The notes under the pieces were generated by a model that did not search any database, was not told the DNA's origin, and was given only the letters and a program-made list of their open reading frames with translations. From the NCBI GenBank assembly GCA_002633005.1, contig NMRA01000920.1:35197-99196 (forward strand): 64,000 nt of DNA, written 5' to 3'. Made by a program: the position numbers and the translations under genes. The first letter of the stretch is position 1, and each line of letters starts with the position of its first letter. Positions 49,354 through 60,700 of the stretch are shown piece by piece. Source of the DNA: Phoronis australis (lineage: Eukaryota > Phoronida > Phoronidae).

Positions 49354-49599
49354 CAGGGCATTTGGGTATGTCACAATTTTCCCACCGGGACTTCGGGTCT
49401 GTGGTATAACACCAAGGGACCGATTCTTCAAAGTTCGGAACATTTCTACAATAATTTTGATCGTCATGGTACACTATTATCATGTTGTGCGTATGAGGAG
49501 ATTGCTTCTGCCACGCCTGGCATGTGCGACCAGTCTCTGTTTTGCTGATGGATCCTCTGTAGTGAAGGCCCAATTTATCGTCCGGTTGGAGGCATTCCT
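49354..49599 (-). CDS. Kringle domain exon
   Basis: An 82-codon phase 1-1 exon (acceptor TGTCATTTCAG, donor GTACGT) encodes one full kringle. ECLQ opens it, then GLHYRGSISKTETGRTCQAW, NYCRNVPNFEESVPWCYTTD, RWENCDIPKC and PG. The six cysteines follow the kringle disulfide pattern and the signature NYCRN...WCYT is intact. Kringles are ligand-binding modules of secreted proteases and receptors; no protease domain is present here. It is the most upstream exon identified in this minus-strand gene. The initiating exon must lie above 49.6 kb or elsewhere. A GTAAGT that would end the exon in phase 2 is also possible; phase 1 agrees with all other modules. Confidence 0.92.
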
Positions 49600-49609
49600 C
49601 TGAAATGAC

Positions 49610-52560
49610 AAATGAAGACTTGTGCATCAGTTGTTTTAGTTCAGACGGCTAACGCCAAAATTATACCCGCTGTCTGAGAATGGCTTGCTCCTTTCTATTT
49701 CGATTAATTATGATAAATAGACCTCTTGACAGAGCCTCAAGTTAATAGAGGTATATCTAGGTAATTCACTCGGCATTAATTGTTGTGCCGGGAATTCAAT
49801 GATTGTGTGTGGAAACCTAGTGGTTTGTTTTTATGCCACCAATCGGGTAACCACACCATAAGCCTACCACCCAGCGTTGTCCCTTGATTATAACTACGCA
49901 CACGCTGTTTTGGATTTAATCTGGGCCGTGAACTGGAAGAGCATATTGTATGTTCCTGTCTCACCGTCCAGGTTTTCGTCAATCACCACAGGGGATATTA
50001 TTCACGACGTTAATGTTTGTGCTTTGATCTGGCACTATGGGTGGTTGTAAGTCCTAGGGTACCTTTTCCACTTTTATCACGAATAAGTTCGAGGAACTGA
50101 TTGATTTATCTTATACCTAAATTAGACCGATTATTTAATTTTCATGATTTTTTATAACTGGTATGTTATATGGTACTTTGGTGTTCTGACTTGTTGAAAC
50201 GGGATACAACTTCCTGCATTAAGTGATATTGGCCAACTTAGGTAGACTTGTATTTTTTAGCAATAGTTGAGATTTTTTGCGACCTAAATTTCGTTTCAAA
50301 TTGGTGCTTTCTAGTATAAAGCCTGAATTATGCAAATACGGATCGATCCTAAGGATTAACGGGGACTTCCGATAAAGTGTAGAGTTCCGTAGACCGCAAT
50401 GCATTACCTTGCAAGAGACCTTTGCTTACGGAATGGAAACAGTGAATTCAATCCCATAGTGCATGAATTCGATCCCATACATCTCAACATCACCATCCAA
50501 TCGCTTCAGCGGCCGCCATTTTCCTAGGTAGCGTGATTTTGCGAAGTCTTGCGAGATTTTCTTTTCTGTGCAAGAAACTAGTTTAAAGAACTTTCCCTAG
50601 AACTCGCCCAAAAAGGTACTGACGATGAACGTTTTTCCTATGAAATTTTGTCATTGCGTTCTTTTCATTTGTGGTTCTGAATAAGGGCCGTTTTTGCATG
50701 AAGTGACAAGTTATGTTTTGTTTAATGACACCAAACAACTTGAAAAAATCAAATCGTACTTGCATTTTTAGTCCAGTGTCTGCTTTTTTAATCACAACGC
50801 AACGTACAGTCCCGCCTCGGGAACAACGGGACTTGAAGAAATTGTTTCCGAAAGAACGTCCTGGGAACTTTATCGGAAACCCCGGGTACACCAGTTAGGC
50901 CTAAGGTGTACATGTTTTATCATTGTGATATAAAGACATTTCATAAAAACGCCCTGGGTACTTTTTGGGAACAAAAAGCGACTTGACGAAATCGTTGCAT
51001 TCAAAAAGCGCTCGCGACACTTCATCGAAAATCCCAGATATATCGGGTCATATGGACCGAGGGACAGCAAATGTTACCTAAGCTCAAATGCCAAAAGCAA
51101 CATTGACCTCTCAAGGTCCATATGGCCTGATATGTCCGATGTATCGGTGTTTGTTTCCTTACACGAACACTGGTACTTCTTGCCTTAGAAACTTGCATGC
51201 TGACACTGTACGCTCGTTTTGTAGTCAGGGTCTATTGTTTCTGCCGCATCTGACATAAAAGATCGCAAACAGCGACATCTGATGTTTAGGCGGAATGAAA
51301 GAAAAGTTGTATTTCATAGTCAGCTTGGCCAATATTATTGCATGCCGAAAATAAAAATCCACACTTCAGACCTGCATTTTAATGATATGCAGGGCCATTG
51401 AAACTAGGGAGGATATGTGGACACCTAAAAATTTGTAGCTTCAGTGAAGACTGATGTTTCCACCAAGAGTGGAGCAAAGTGTTAAATTCCTCTAAGTAAC
51501 TCCAATAATTTTAGTAATCTAAACCCCCTATCATTGATATGGCGTTTGATATTGGTCAGTCATCGTCAAAAATGTATAACCAGCAGTCTGTATAGTCACT
51601 GTGTTAAACAAATCTAAATGCAATCGGCTTAATTAGAATTCAATATATTTATTCTACAACCCAGCACAAAGTCACACGGAAATGCAATAGTAATGCCAAT
51701 TAATCACTGATTATATTATTTGACATCTTACCTGTTCTTGTAAAACGAATGATAGTGGCATTAATTTTATGTTTTCTTGATTTCAAGTTTCTGTTTTATT
51801 GAATCGTAAAAATGTCCTTGAGTGTATGTATGGTGCCAGAATAAAACACGCCATCTACCGTGATATACACATTGTACTCTGGACATAAGTGCTCAACGTA
51901 AGAGTCCGTTGCCGACAGCATGTGGCGAACTTTACGATCAATCGGACATATGTCTATATAAATACGTTAAAGTGAAAGATACTAACGTTATACAAAGTAT
52001 TCTTAGTTCTTTTTATTACCTTTAATTATACCTTATCGTTATCTCTTAAAGTTTTGTCAACTAGTAAAAGTATAAATTTTCTGAAAGAAAAAAGATTAGG
52101 GAATATAAAAATGTTTTGCATTTTTAAATACAAAACATATTATTATTACACTTGTTAGGTCAAAATTTCATGTCTAAGAAAGGTACATTCATAGAAAAAT
52201 AACCCCTCGGTTAATTTTAGTGAAACCCTTTTTAAATACCTCAAAAAGCTACTAGGAATTTTCGATTAGTCTATTCGTTTGATTTCTATGACAAATCAAC
52301 TCGCAAAATGTCATGTATTTTTTATAGAAAATAGGTCGTGTTCGTCTTTGTTACATTACGCTAAAACTTGGCCTTTATATCAAAAATCCTAGGAGTGTCT
52401 TTGAGATTGATGATTAAATATTTATATTGAAAGTTTCACCGAGCCTTTTTCGAGAACTCGTGTTCCGTAGTTCAAATTAAAGGCTAATGCCACCCGATTT
52501 AATTAGTCATTTTTACCGTCTTAATCGGTCTGGGGTCACATCGGCTCGTACACGGTCGAC
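49610..52560. other. No gene seen
   Basis: AT-rich sequence with short frames only. A diverged ~66-base direct duplication occurs at 50828-50893 and 50983-51048 (GACTTGA(A/C)GAAAT(T/C)GTT, then CTT(T/C)ATCG(G/A)AAA(C/A)CCC). No domain signatures on either strand. Confidence 0.5.
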
Positions 52561-52653
52561 CTTACCTTGCCGAAAGGTGTCGCGTTAGCCTGTGAGGAAG
52601 GTGAGAAAGTCCGCAGCGACGTCAGTGGTTCGTATGCAGAGTGGAATTCCGCC

Positions 52654-53015
52654 ATGGTGTGGTGTGTCGTTCCTGCCCGTTCGAACTATGAAGCGGCGAG
52701 GAAAGCGGGTACATCGTTTTTTCGATTTCCTCGAGAGCCCGAAATGCTTAGGAAGTGGCTCGCGGCAGTGAAAAAGGACAAGTACGGAGTTCATACCAAG
52801 TACGCGAGGCCGTGAAACATCTTCGTGTCTGTGGCCGACATTTCGTGGACAGTGATTTCAATGACGAATTCCGGCTTGCCAAACAGCTCATGCCAGGGCA
52901 GAAAAAGCAACCGAGGCTGAAGTCAGATACTGTGCCTAGTGTGTTTGCGTTCGGCAGGCAGGAAGCAAAGAAACGTGGATCAGTTGTTTCCATTATGGTG
53001 CAGTTAGCGCACTGA
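52654..53015 (+). pseudogene. THAP domain fragment, frameshifted
   Basis: From a well-placed ATG (GCCATGG) the frame reads MVWCVVPARSNYEA, then SFFRFPREPEMLRKWLAAVK and stops at 52815. The continuation is in another frame: VKHLRVCGRHFVDSDF with a basic tail. Together these are the THAP zinc-dependent DNA-binding domain, with the FRFP and W core and the C-terminal C-x2-H. The second zinc cysteine (usually three to five residues after the first) is absent: CVVPAR lacks it. With the frameshift near 52800 this indicates a decaying gene, perhaps a P-element-like transposase relic or a host THAP pseudogene. Confidence 0.75.
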
Positions 53016-53751
53016 CACCATGAGACGGTTTTCGGTACTATCCATGTGCTCCATTGTTTGTGCACGTTCACGGCGCCTCTCTAATACTTCTTGATCAGTG
53101 TACTCTAGCTGGTTCGAACTGATATCCTGAGAAAACTAACGATCTCCCTGGGAAGTCTTCGTCAGATGAATACTCCTCCAAGTCGGGATTGCGAGTTGCC
53201 ATGTTGACGTTTATTAATTACTAAGCGTTCTGTTTCAAAATGAATTATTCTCACCCTAACCAATACTTAAAACTGAAAGAAAGTGTGCCCCATTAGATGC
53301 AATTTGTAATGCCTTTGGAGTGTTCGTGAGTGCAAATGGTTTGAGAAGCCAGCAATGAATAAATCACTGCGTTACCGGCTTTATTTGCAATAAAACTAAT
53401 TTGACCGGACACCGAGGCCGTGTGAGCGCAAGCAATTCAGTGTTTGCTGACAGAATCTGTTGTGAAACAATAACTCGATATTTCATCCCACGGCCAGGTG
53501 TTAGGTGAATCTTTATTTACTTATACATTATTCAAATAATGATTGTCAATGTACAACTTCTGCCCTGGCGGTTCTGTGGCCAAACGGGAACCTGAATTCA
53601 CGGCCCCCGACGAGTAGGCCTTAGTAGATTTGCAGTTTCGTGGCTTCATCAAAATAATCACGTGCACATTACTTCTTTAGCTCACTAGTATTGTATTTTC
53701 TTGACTTCAAGCTTAGTTTCCCAGTTTGGCTGGTTAATGTTCGTGATGTCT

Positions 53752-53863
53752 TCAGTCCGGTCGCGACGGGCCTGATTGGGTTCCGAGCCACTGGCCGGGA
53801 TAACGAGTCAGTCCGGCCGCGACGGGCCTGATCGGGTTCCGAGACACTGGCCGGGATAACAAG
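53752..53863. repeat. Tandem duplication, 2 x 56 bp
   Basis: Two adjacent copies of a 56-base GC-rich unit (TCAGTCCGG(T/C)CGCGACGGG ... ACTGGCCGGGATAAC) differ at a few positions. No known function. Confidence 0.9.
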
Positions 53864-54617
53864 CGTTTTTTGTGTTTAGAACTAAAAAACACAAGTCTAA
53901 ACAACACAGATCTAGGTCCTACTGTCTGTATTTCACGAAAAATACTTAGAATTTATCTCCGAACAGAACACGAACTCCTGATACGGACCTAAGTTGGTAA
54001 ATTGGACTGCCGAAATTTGTTGGCTACGGTGTGTCCAAATACCAATAAATCCGTAACAGTGAAATAAGACAACACGTTTTTATAAGAACTCTGTGTATTT
54101 TAAAGGGTTTTACATCGAAGTTTGATCATTTATTGGTGTTAAACGATGAATTCAAGCGATAAGCTGACACCAGTTACCCGTGTTGTGAACTGCTGAACAG
54201 ACTGCGTATGAAACCGATGACGTCAGTGGAAAATTTCATCACCTCCGTCTGCCGTCAGGTGTCAGGTAACGCAACCGTACGTGCCGCTATCGAGGAGAAC
54301 TACTCGATCTAAATTGATACAAATTAGGTTGTTTTTTGGGTGGCATGCTCCTTTAAGTCGATTTGCCGAAGCCGAGAAAAAGCCAATTAAACTTGGACGA
54401 GTGAAAATCTCAAAGTCTTCAGTTAATTATTCGGTGAAAATTTATTTTCGGTTAATATTACCTATACGTGCCTTAACCATGTTCACTATGTCAACATTCA
54501 CTAGCAACGTCAATTGAATTTACAGTGCGTAATTGACTTAATTATCGTTAAAACGTACTGTACCCAGCCACGATGTGGGATTAACTGTTACTGTTCATTG
54601 ATATTAACAGTCTGCAC

Positions 54618-54805
54618 AGTAGTATAGTAAGTCATTTAGCACGCCTGTTTTGAGGCTCCTCGGTCAAAGGTCATCAAGGTCAAAGGTCAAGGTCACCCAG
54701 GTCAAGGTCACCAAGGTCAAAGGTCACCAAGGTCAAGGTCATCTGTGTGAAAGGTCAAGGTCATCTATGTGAAAGGTCAAAGGTCACGTGTAATAACGGC
54801 AATCN
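54618..54805 (+). repeat. AGGTCA-rich repeat, copy 1 (expanded)
   Basis: It begins AGTAGTATAGTAAGTCATTT, followed by ACGCCTGTTTTGAGG and then a minisatellite of AGGTCAAAGGTCA / AAGGTCAAGGTCACC hexamer units. It ends at CACGTGTAATAACGGCAATC before an N. The same head and tail occur at 57159-57254 with fewer AGGTCA units. AGGTCA direct repeats equal nuclear-receptor half-sites, but nothing shows they are used here. Confidence 0.85.
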
Positions 54806-55298
54806 ATTCAAATTCCTTCCAATTTTCTGCCATATCCCCCTGAAGCACTAATGGTGATGGTGATGGGATGTGGTAAGTTGCAATGATCGTATTTTTGCAA
54901 TTAGGTTCACAAAACCATTGCCACCATGTAGTATGTGCTACTTAACTTAAAACAATATGGAGGTCAAGAGGTCTTTATTAAGTATAGGGGGCAGCACTAT
55001 GCTTTACAATGCATTTGAAGTAAGTACAAGAAATAGGAAACCACACAGGGGAGGTTTATCAAAGTCAGCTAATACAACAACATCCTTGGGTATGTGTCAA
55101 GTCCCTTCCCCTGAAGAAGGACACTGTGATGACCGAATGTACCAACTAAAACGATCACATTTACTATACGTATATATTTATTAAGTGCAACTATGAGTAC
55201 ACATACGTTTTGGCCAACAGCCAGACCCAAACTGGACCACGAGGTCTCTAACAACTAGACTAGATGGAAGAAACGCCCACTATAAACTAAGACAGTTA

Positions 55299-55577
55299 TC
55301 ACAGACACTCAAATTGATAGCCATCTCTCTTTGTCCTGTCGCTGCACAAAATACAGTCTGGTCTGTGTTTGACATCTGCATAACGAGCAGCAAAATGACG
55401 ACCAATCAACCTGTCAGGCTTACTGACCGACAAATCCCAGCCTTGGAGTAACCCATGTATTACTTTCTCACGAAACGACACTACATCCAACTGCTTTTGA
55501 CCTTCGTGTAATGATTTGCAATAAACTATGCAGGCATTAACTAACATAACTTGCCGGAGAAAATGGTTATGTACCAC
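55299..55577 (-). pseudogene. piggyBac-like transposase, C-terminal part
   Basis: The frame has VMLVNACIVYCKSLHEGQK, SFREKVIHGLL, GRHFAARYADVKHRPDCILC and YQFEC. This is the end of the piggyBac catalytic domain followed by the beginning of the C-terminal Cys-rich zinc finger. It is in a different frame from the N-terminal piece at 56023-56409. Nearly the whole DDD catalytic core that should join them is absent. Confidence 0.75.
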
Positions 55578-55598
55578 TTCGCATATTTATGGGGATAA

Positions 55599-55907
55599 TT
55601 ATAGAGTTCCAGCCAAGACGTCGACATCAAGCTCATCTGCGACAACAGCATCTAGATGCAAGGACCTATCATTCCGAGAAAGATTAATGTGAGTCTCACC
55701 CACGACATCAAGCGGTGTTCTCCCATCTGCCTGAAAAGGCTTACAGTTTGTCCTTTTCAAAGGCAAGCTAAGTTGCTTAGCAAAGGAACTTCTAATCATG
55801 CTCGACTCAGCACCGGTATCTAAGGTGAGAACTACCGGATGGTGTTTGTACAAGGCCTTCAGATCTGGTGACAGCTTGGTGCTATCATAGCGAGATGTGA
55901 CACCCAA
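55599..55907 (-). pseudogene. Retropepsin-like aspartic protease fragment
   Basis: The frame contains VVLTLDTGAESSMIRSSFAK, the catalytic DTGA of retroviral-type aspartic proteases, then GRTPLDVVGETHINL and DVLAGTL, corresponding to the flap and the second hydrophobic strand block. This is the protease of an LTR retrotransposon (Gypsy-like; family not determinable). It lies in the same orientation between the two piggyBac pieces. No reverse transcriptase or LTR was recognised around it. Confidence 0.7.
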
Positions 55908-56022
55908 GCTTGGAGGGCCTTGTGCGTGAAAAAAAGCGTCTTGACTTTTATCATCGATTTATCGATACACAGTTCTTTCTCAGGGGAATATCGGTGAGGT
56001 ACCTGTCATTTGTAATATTGAT

Positions 56023-56409
56023 CTAAGGGCGTATCTTGAACAAGGGATCATAGCCATCTTGACCCCTTGGTACCCGTAAGTTGTTATCATTGAAATGAAG
56101 AAACTCATTCAGTAACTGGTATCCGTTCCTTGGCATCACCTCGTGGAATGTAGTCGTTGTCAACCAATATGATCCCCAGTAGTCAGCCATATCAGGCGTT
56201 GCGTTTAAACCCATAGCAATCTGCAAAGCAACATAAGCTTGCATTTCCTTTATCAATGTTGCTGTCCATTTTCTAAAGTGCGAGTAAACTGGTGTGGCAT
56301 GACGGTGGTAGTAGTGTGGTGATCGTTCGTGTAAAGAGCAGCGTTGGGTTGCTTTTATTTCACACACACACACACTTGGTGGGCCTCGTGGACGAGTCGA
56401 GTCTGACAA
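56023..56409 (-). pseudogene. piggyBac-like transposase, N-terminal part
   Basis: The frame contains EMQAYVALQIAMGLNATPDM, ADYWGSYW, FHEVMPRNGYQLLNEFLHFN and DPLFKIRP. This is the hallmark of the N-terminal part of the piggyBac (DDE_Tnp_1_7) domain: the MGLN, YW, M-x-R-N and LHFNDN...KIRP landmarks. It stops right after KIRP. The catalytic aspartates that would follow are missing and a retropepsin segment occupies their place. Confidence 0.82.
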
Positions 56410-56888
56410 GTCTGGCTATCGAGTGAGTTCGGCAGTTGGTGTTTAACTGCACTTCGTCGATGAGGTCAGAGTTTAAATATACATCTGAATTCAGATCCAT
56501 CTGTTCTTAGTCTCAGAATTATCATGACTATCAGATACAGCGAATTCGAGATACTTCAGATTAATAAACTTACATATATGTATGTCACGATAAATAGATC
56601 TTGCATAACTTTTGCTGACCCAGCCTCAACTTTCTCATGGCACCCAGGGGAGGTCCCTGGCGTGGCACCCTGATGCGTATTCCACACAGATGCAGTGTGA
56701 TGATTAGACACGAAGCAAGCATTCCAGCTGCTGGAGTACTGTACTTGCCGAGGAGATGAGACTCGCTAATGTCGAGCCCGGTCCAGCAAATATATTAATT
56801 CGCAAAACATTTAATTGAAATCATGACGTGATTGTGTCATGGTGACAGGTAGAAAGTTAGACACGTCGAGTTTTACGGAAAAAAAAAG

Positions 56889-57053
56889 TGTTTTTACGGT
56901 TCAAATTCTACACTCATCTCAGATTGATGACATGGGCAAAACCTCCTGGAAATTTCATCAAAATCCCTTGGCAAGCCTCGGGATTTAAATGAAATTTCCA
57001 AGAAGTTTTGCTCGTGTCATCAACATGAGACTCATGTAGGATTCTCTATTCTT
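56889..57053. mobile_element. Palindromic repeat family P, copy 2
   Basis: GTTTTTACGGTTCAAATTCT, GATGACATGGGCAAAACCTC and, inverted, GAAGTTTTGCTCGTGTCATC, ending TAGGATTCTCTATT. It aligns along its length with 37120-37290. Confidence 0.75.
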
Positions 57054-57158
57054 GTATTTTTACACACAAACATGCTTAGGAATATTAGCAGAACTGGCCA
57101 ATAGGACACCTACAGTAGTTCTCAAAACAAACTGCAACTAAATATCCAGAACATACTT

Positions 57159-57254
57159 AGTAGTATAGTAAGTCATTTAGGACGCCTGTTTTGAGGGTCT
57201 CGGTCAAAGGTCATCTATGTCAAAGGTCAAAGGTCACGTGTACTAACGGCAATC
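57159..57254 (+). repeat. AGGTCA-rich repeat, copy 2 (short)
   Basis: It shares the head AGTAGTATAGTAAGTCATTT and tail TCACGTGTACTAACGGCAATC with 54618-54805. Only three to four AGGTCA units are present. In direct orientation the pair brackets the piggyBac/retropepsin wreck. Confidence 0.85.
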
Positions 57255-57291
57255 GGAAGGGACACCATCCACCTACCGGACGGATGTGTCA

Positions 57292-57316
57292 ATGACGTCA
57301 CGCCTCATGACGTAAT
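57292..57316. promoter_or_regulatory. Clustered CRE/ATF-like sites
   Basis: A perfect TGACGTCA palindrome and a nearby TGACGTAA lie just outside the 3' end of the polymerase gene and about 35-55 bases before a short plus-strand frame of unknown worth. They may be chance; they could also mark a promoter near the left edge of the virus-like element. Confidence 0.3.
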
Positions 57317-57723
57317 AGGTTTAATTGGACCCGTTAGAGAGGCACCTCGATGCCCGTTTTGCTGCTCCTAGCAACGGATCGAGAATCGAAACAAAAGAGG
57401 GATGCTAAACCTTATTTAGTGTGCGCCGAGTGTCGTCGTTGTATATTGTGTGTTCTGTCTTATCAAAAACAAAAGGCGTATACCAAAGGGGATAACCACC
57501 CAACCCAACAACAGATGTCGCGTAAAGTCTAACCCAGGACCCGACCGTACTAAGCGAATCGTACTCGTAATAATAAGAAGCGACCAGCTAACGCAGAACA
57601 TAAAACCGATATCGTTTAAACGTGTATTAATGACAAACCAACACTACAAAAATCGTCATTCGAATATAAAATCATCCAGACTTTCAGAAAAGTAGTCTAT
57701 AGCAAACTGATCAAATGTCCGAA

Positions 57724-60700
57724 TTAAATGTTCAAAGATCCAGTGGTGACGCTGTCGTCGAACACTTGTCGTTTGGGATAAAAGTAGGTGAACGCGCACC
57801 TCTCTTGCAGGTAGGTATACATAGTGTTGTCACCGCCTAACCGGAATCTTTTGTTGAGGGCCGAGCTACTCTTTGTGGTCTGTAATACTTTGAGATACCT
57901 CGCCTTGTCGATTGCATTTCTTTGTCTTTGCACTCCTTTACAGCTAAAATGGGATTGACCGTCGTCCGCCCCCACGTAATAGGTTTTAGAGCAAAGGGCG
58001 ATGCAGTAGTCCCCTTCAAATTCCAGTTTCAATAAGCCGGGTGTGCACGTGTCGTAAGCTTCGTTTTCTTCCGTGTCTGTTCGCGGGAACCAAAGATGTT
58101 TTTCCCTCTCGAAAGCTGCTCGCATGTCTGGTTTTATTACGTCCTCAAGGCAGTTACCGGATATAGCCATGTACGCCGAGTCTGTGTCCATTTCGCAATA
58201 TTCGAAGTCGGATCTGTCGACGAATCTTAACATGAAGTCGTAGTAAAACTCCAACATACGCAACTTTGTGTATTGATAAACGAAAAAGCCTATTTGAAGC
58301 GGTAGGTTCAGGCGGATGGTCTTCTTTTTCATCTCCAACTCGTAGGTTTCGTCCCCGATGTAGTTGACGTGTCTAAATTCCGGGAATTGGACTTCCCGTT
58401 GAGCCTTAGCCTCTCCGCAATACTTTACGTCACGATGTCTTTCTTGATTCGTTACCGTCTTACCATACGCGCTGTTCCCTATGAGTTTCATCGTCTGCGC
58501 CACGATCGCTTTGTTTTTATCTTTGTCCCCTTCCCGCCTAGCGTCGCTGACTTCCTCACCAAAACGCTCGAAGCATTTTACGGGAGCAAATTCGACCACT
58601 TGATAGACGTTTGTTATCTCCAGGCCGTGTTCCAAGTACCATTTCAGAAGCGGGGTCGCCAACAAAATTTTTTTACCGAAGAAACTTCCTACCAGAGATC
58701 GTCGTGGTCGGCTCATGATTTTGTTTTTCTCGGCATACTCCCGCATAAATTCTCCTAGGTCGTCTCTGGTGATGTCTATGTTCTTGAATATAGGCTGCAT
58801 TTCTGAAAAGTGCTCTCTCAAATGGCTCGGGACTTCGATGTCACACTCCACAGCCCTGAACAGAGTATCGTCTAGAACGACGATTTTATTTGTTCGCTCG
58901 TCAAGCGGTAGCAACGTTCCGTGGACAACTCTCGTCTTCTCAGAAAAGAACGTAGGATATCGTCTTGAAGTTTCAAATCCTCAAATTGGCATTCCCAAAT
59001 CTCTTCGTAATCAAAGCCTTGACATATTATGTAATCTCTAATTTTTTGGTGTTTTCCTTAAGCTCACTCATGGCGACGTTTCGGGTTTCGTTCCTCGTCC
59101 TCGGAGTCCCGTCATCGTTTTTCGTGAGACGACAGTCGTGGCCGTGCCAGTAACATCCTTGGAATTGGAACACTTTGTGCGACTGACGACAGAAACCGTC
59201 CACCGGAATACGACGCTGACCCACCCTTTTTTCAACCCCGTTGAACTGATGTCGGATACTAATTCCTCGTTGCCATGCTACGTAATCCAACCAAGCCGTT
59301 GCCTCCTAGGGTGGGAAAATTCTCGTCGGAAATTATTTTCTTGCATACGTTCATGATGCTACGAAGGGAAAGAGCATTTACGTCGAAACCCAGAATTTTT
59401 GACACCGTCTTTGGTATTTTTCCCGCTTTCTCCATCTCCCTCTGGCGTATACACGTCTTTCCCTTTTNGGGTGGGAAAATTCTCGTTGGAAATTATTTTC
59501 TTGCCTACGACGAATAAACGGTCCGGTCGGTTGCTCGTTCATGAAGCTACGAAGGTAAAGAGCATTTACGTCGAAACCCAGAATCTTTGACACCGTCTTT
59601 GGTATTTTTCCCGCTTTCTCCATCTCCCTCTGGCGTATAAACGTCTTTCCCTTTTCGTGGTATCTGTGGAAAACAATACTAGGACCCCCGACGATATTCT
59701 GTTTAAAGGTATAGTACAAGTCTTTGTGTTTTTCTTCAAAGAGCGTAAAGAATACGTTACCGACATTTTTGAAGAGAATCTTCATCGTCAGTCCGGGTAC
59801 GCTTATGCCGTCCTTGAAGAGGTCGACGCCCTTTTCCCTGTAGAATGCCGCCATGGTATCGACGGCTTCCAGCATGGGTCCGGTGTCTTTGTTATTGTAC
59901 CATACCAAAAAATCTTTCAGACTCTTCATGTTGTTGTCTTTCCACGCCCTCTGACAGAGGGCGTAATCGTCGTCGTTTATCCCCTCCCCTTTCAAAGTGC
60001 TGTAAAAAGCCGTTTGTGGTGGTAGAACCGTTTCCTCTAATTTACCCAAGTTGTCTACGTACTCGTAGGGAAAGAAACCTTTCTCTTCCGTCGTCTCGTA
60101 CGCCTTCAAAAATTTTGCGTAGCTACAACCAGGGGCCAAGTAATTAACAATGTCAAGAAATTTAAGTTGGTCCGTTGTTAAGCACATAAAATTATTGTTG
60201 CGCTTAATCACGAACCTCAATTCTTGCATGGATAAAAGTATTGGAAAAAATTGCTTCTTCATCGTATTCAGGTCGTAATTTCCCGAATTGAAACCAACCG
60301 TCGGCATCTGTTTGAGGTAACGATCAAACTCGGCGGCCAGGTCTAGAAGGAAGTGACGAGTAGGTTTATCTTCGGTTTCCCCGTCTTCGTCAACGTCATC
60401 CACCTCGGTGTTGTCTTTCACATCCGCACGAACCCTCTCTTCAATTTCTTCAAACACCCACGCAAACTTCTCTCTGAGTAGGCGGTATGCCTGGTCACTA
60501 ACAATGACAAGATGTTGAATCATTTTTCTCACCACTTCTTTGGGGTCACCGTTAGATACAAAACACTTCGGATCTTCAAACCCGTCGACGTTACTGGCCA
60601 CAGAAACGCTCATGATCTCGTGTTCTCTCTCCCAGGTTAGTTTAGGACCTCCGACTTTTTCCGTTGGTTTCATAAACGTCTCTATGTCAAACGCCGCCCT

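Noticed and set aside
57450-57695. Sequence RVKSNPGP resembling a 2A ribosome-skipping motif; short plus-strand frames at 57350-57532 and 57450-57695
   Set aside because: The required acidic D-x-E before NPGP is absent, and the small frames have no domain signature or promoter clear enough to call a gene.
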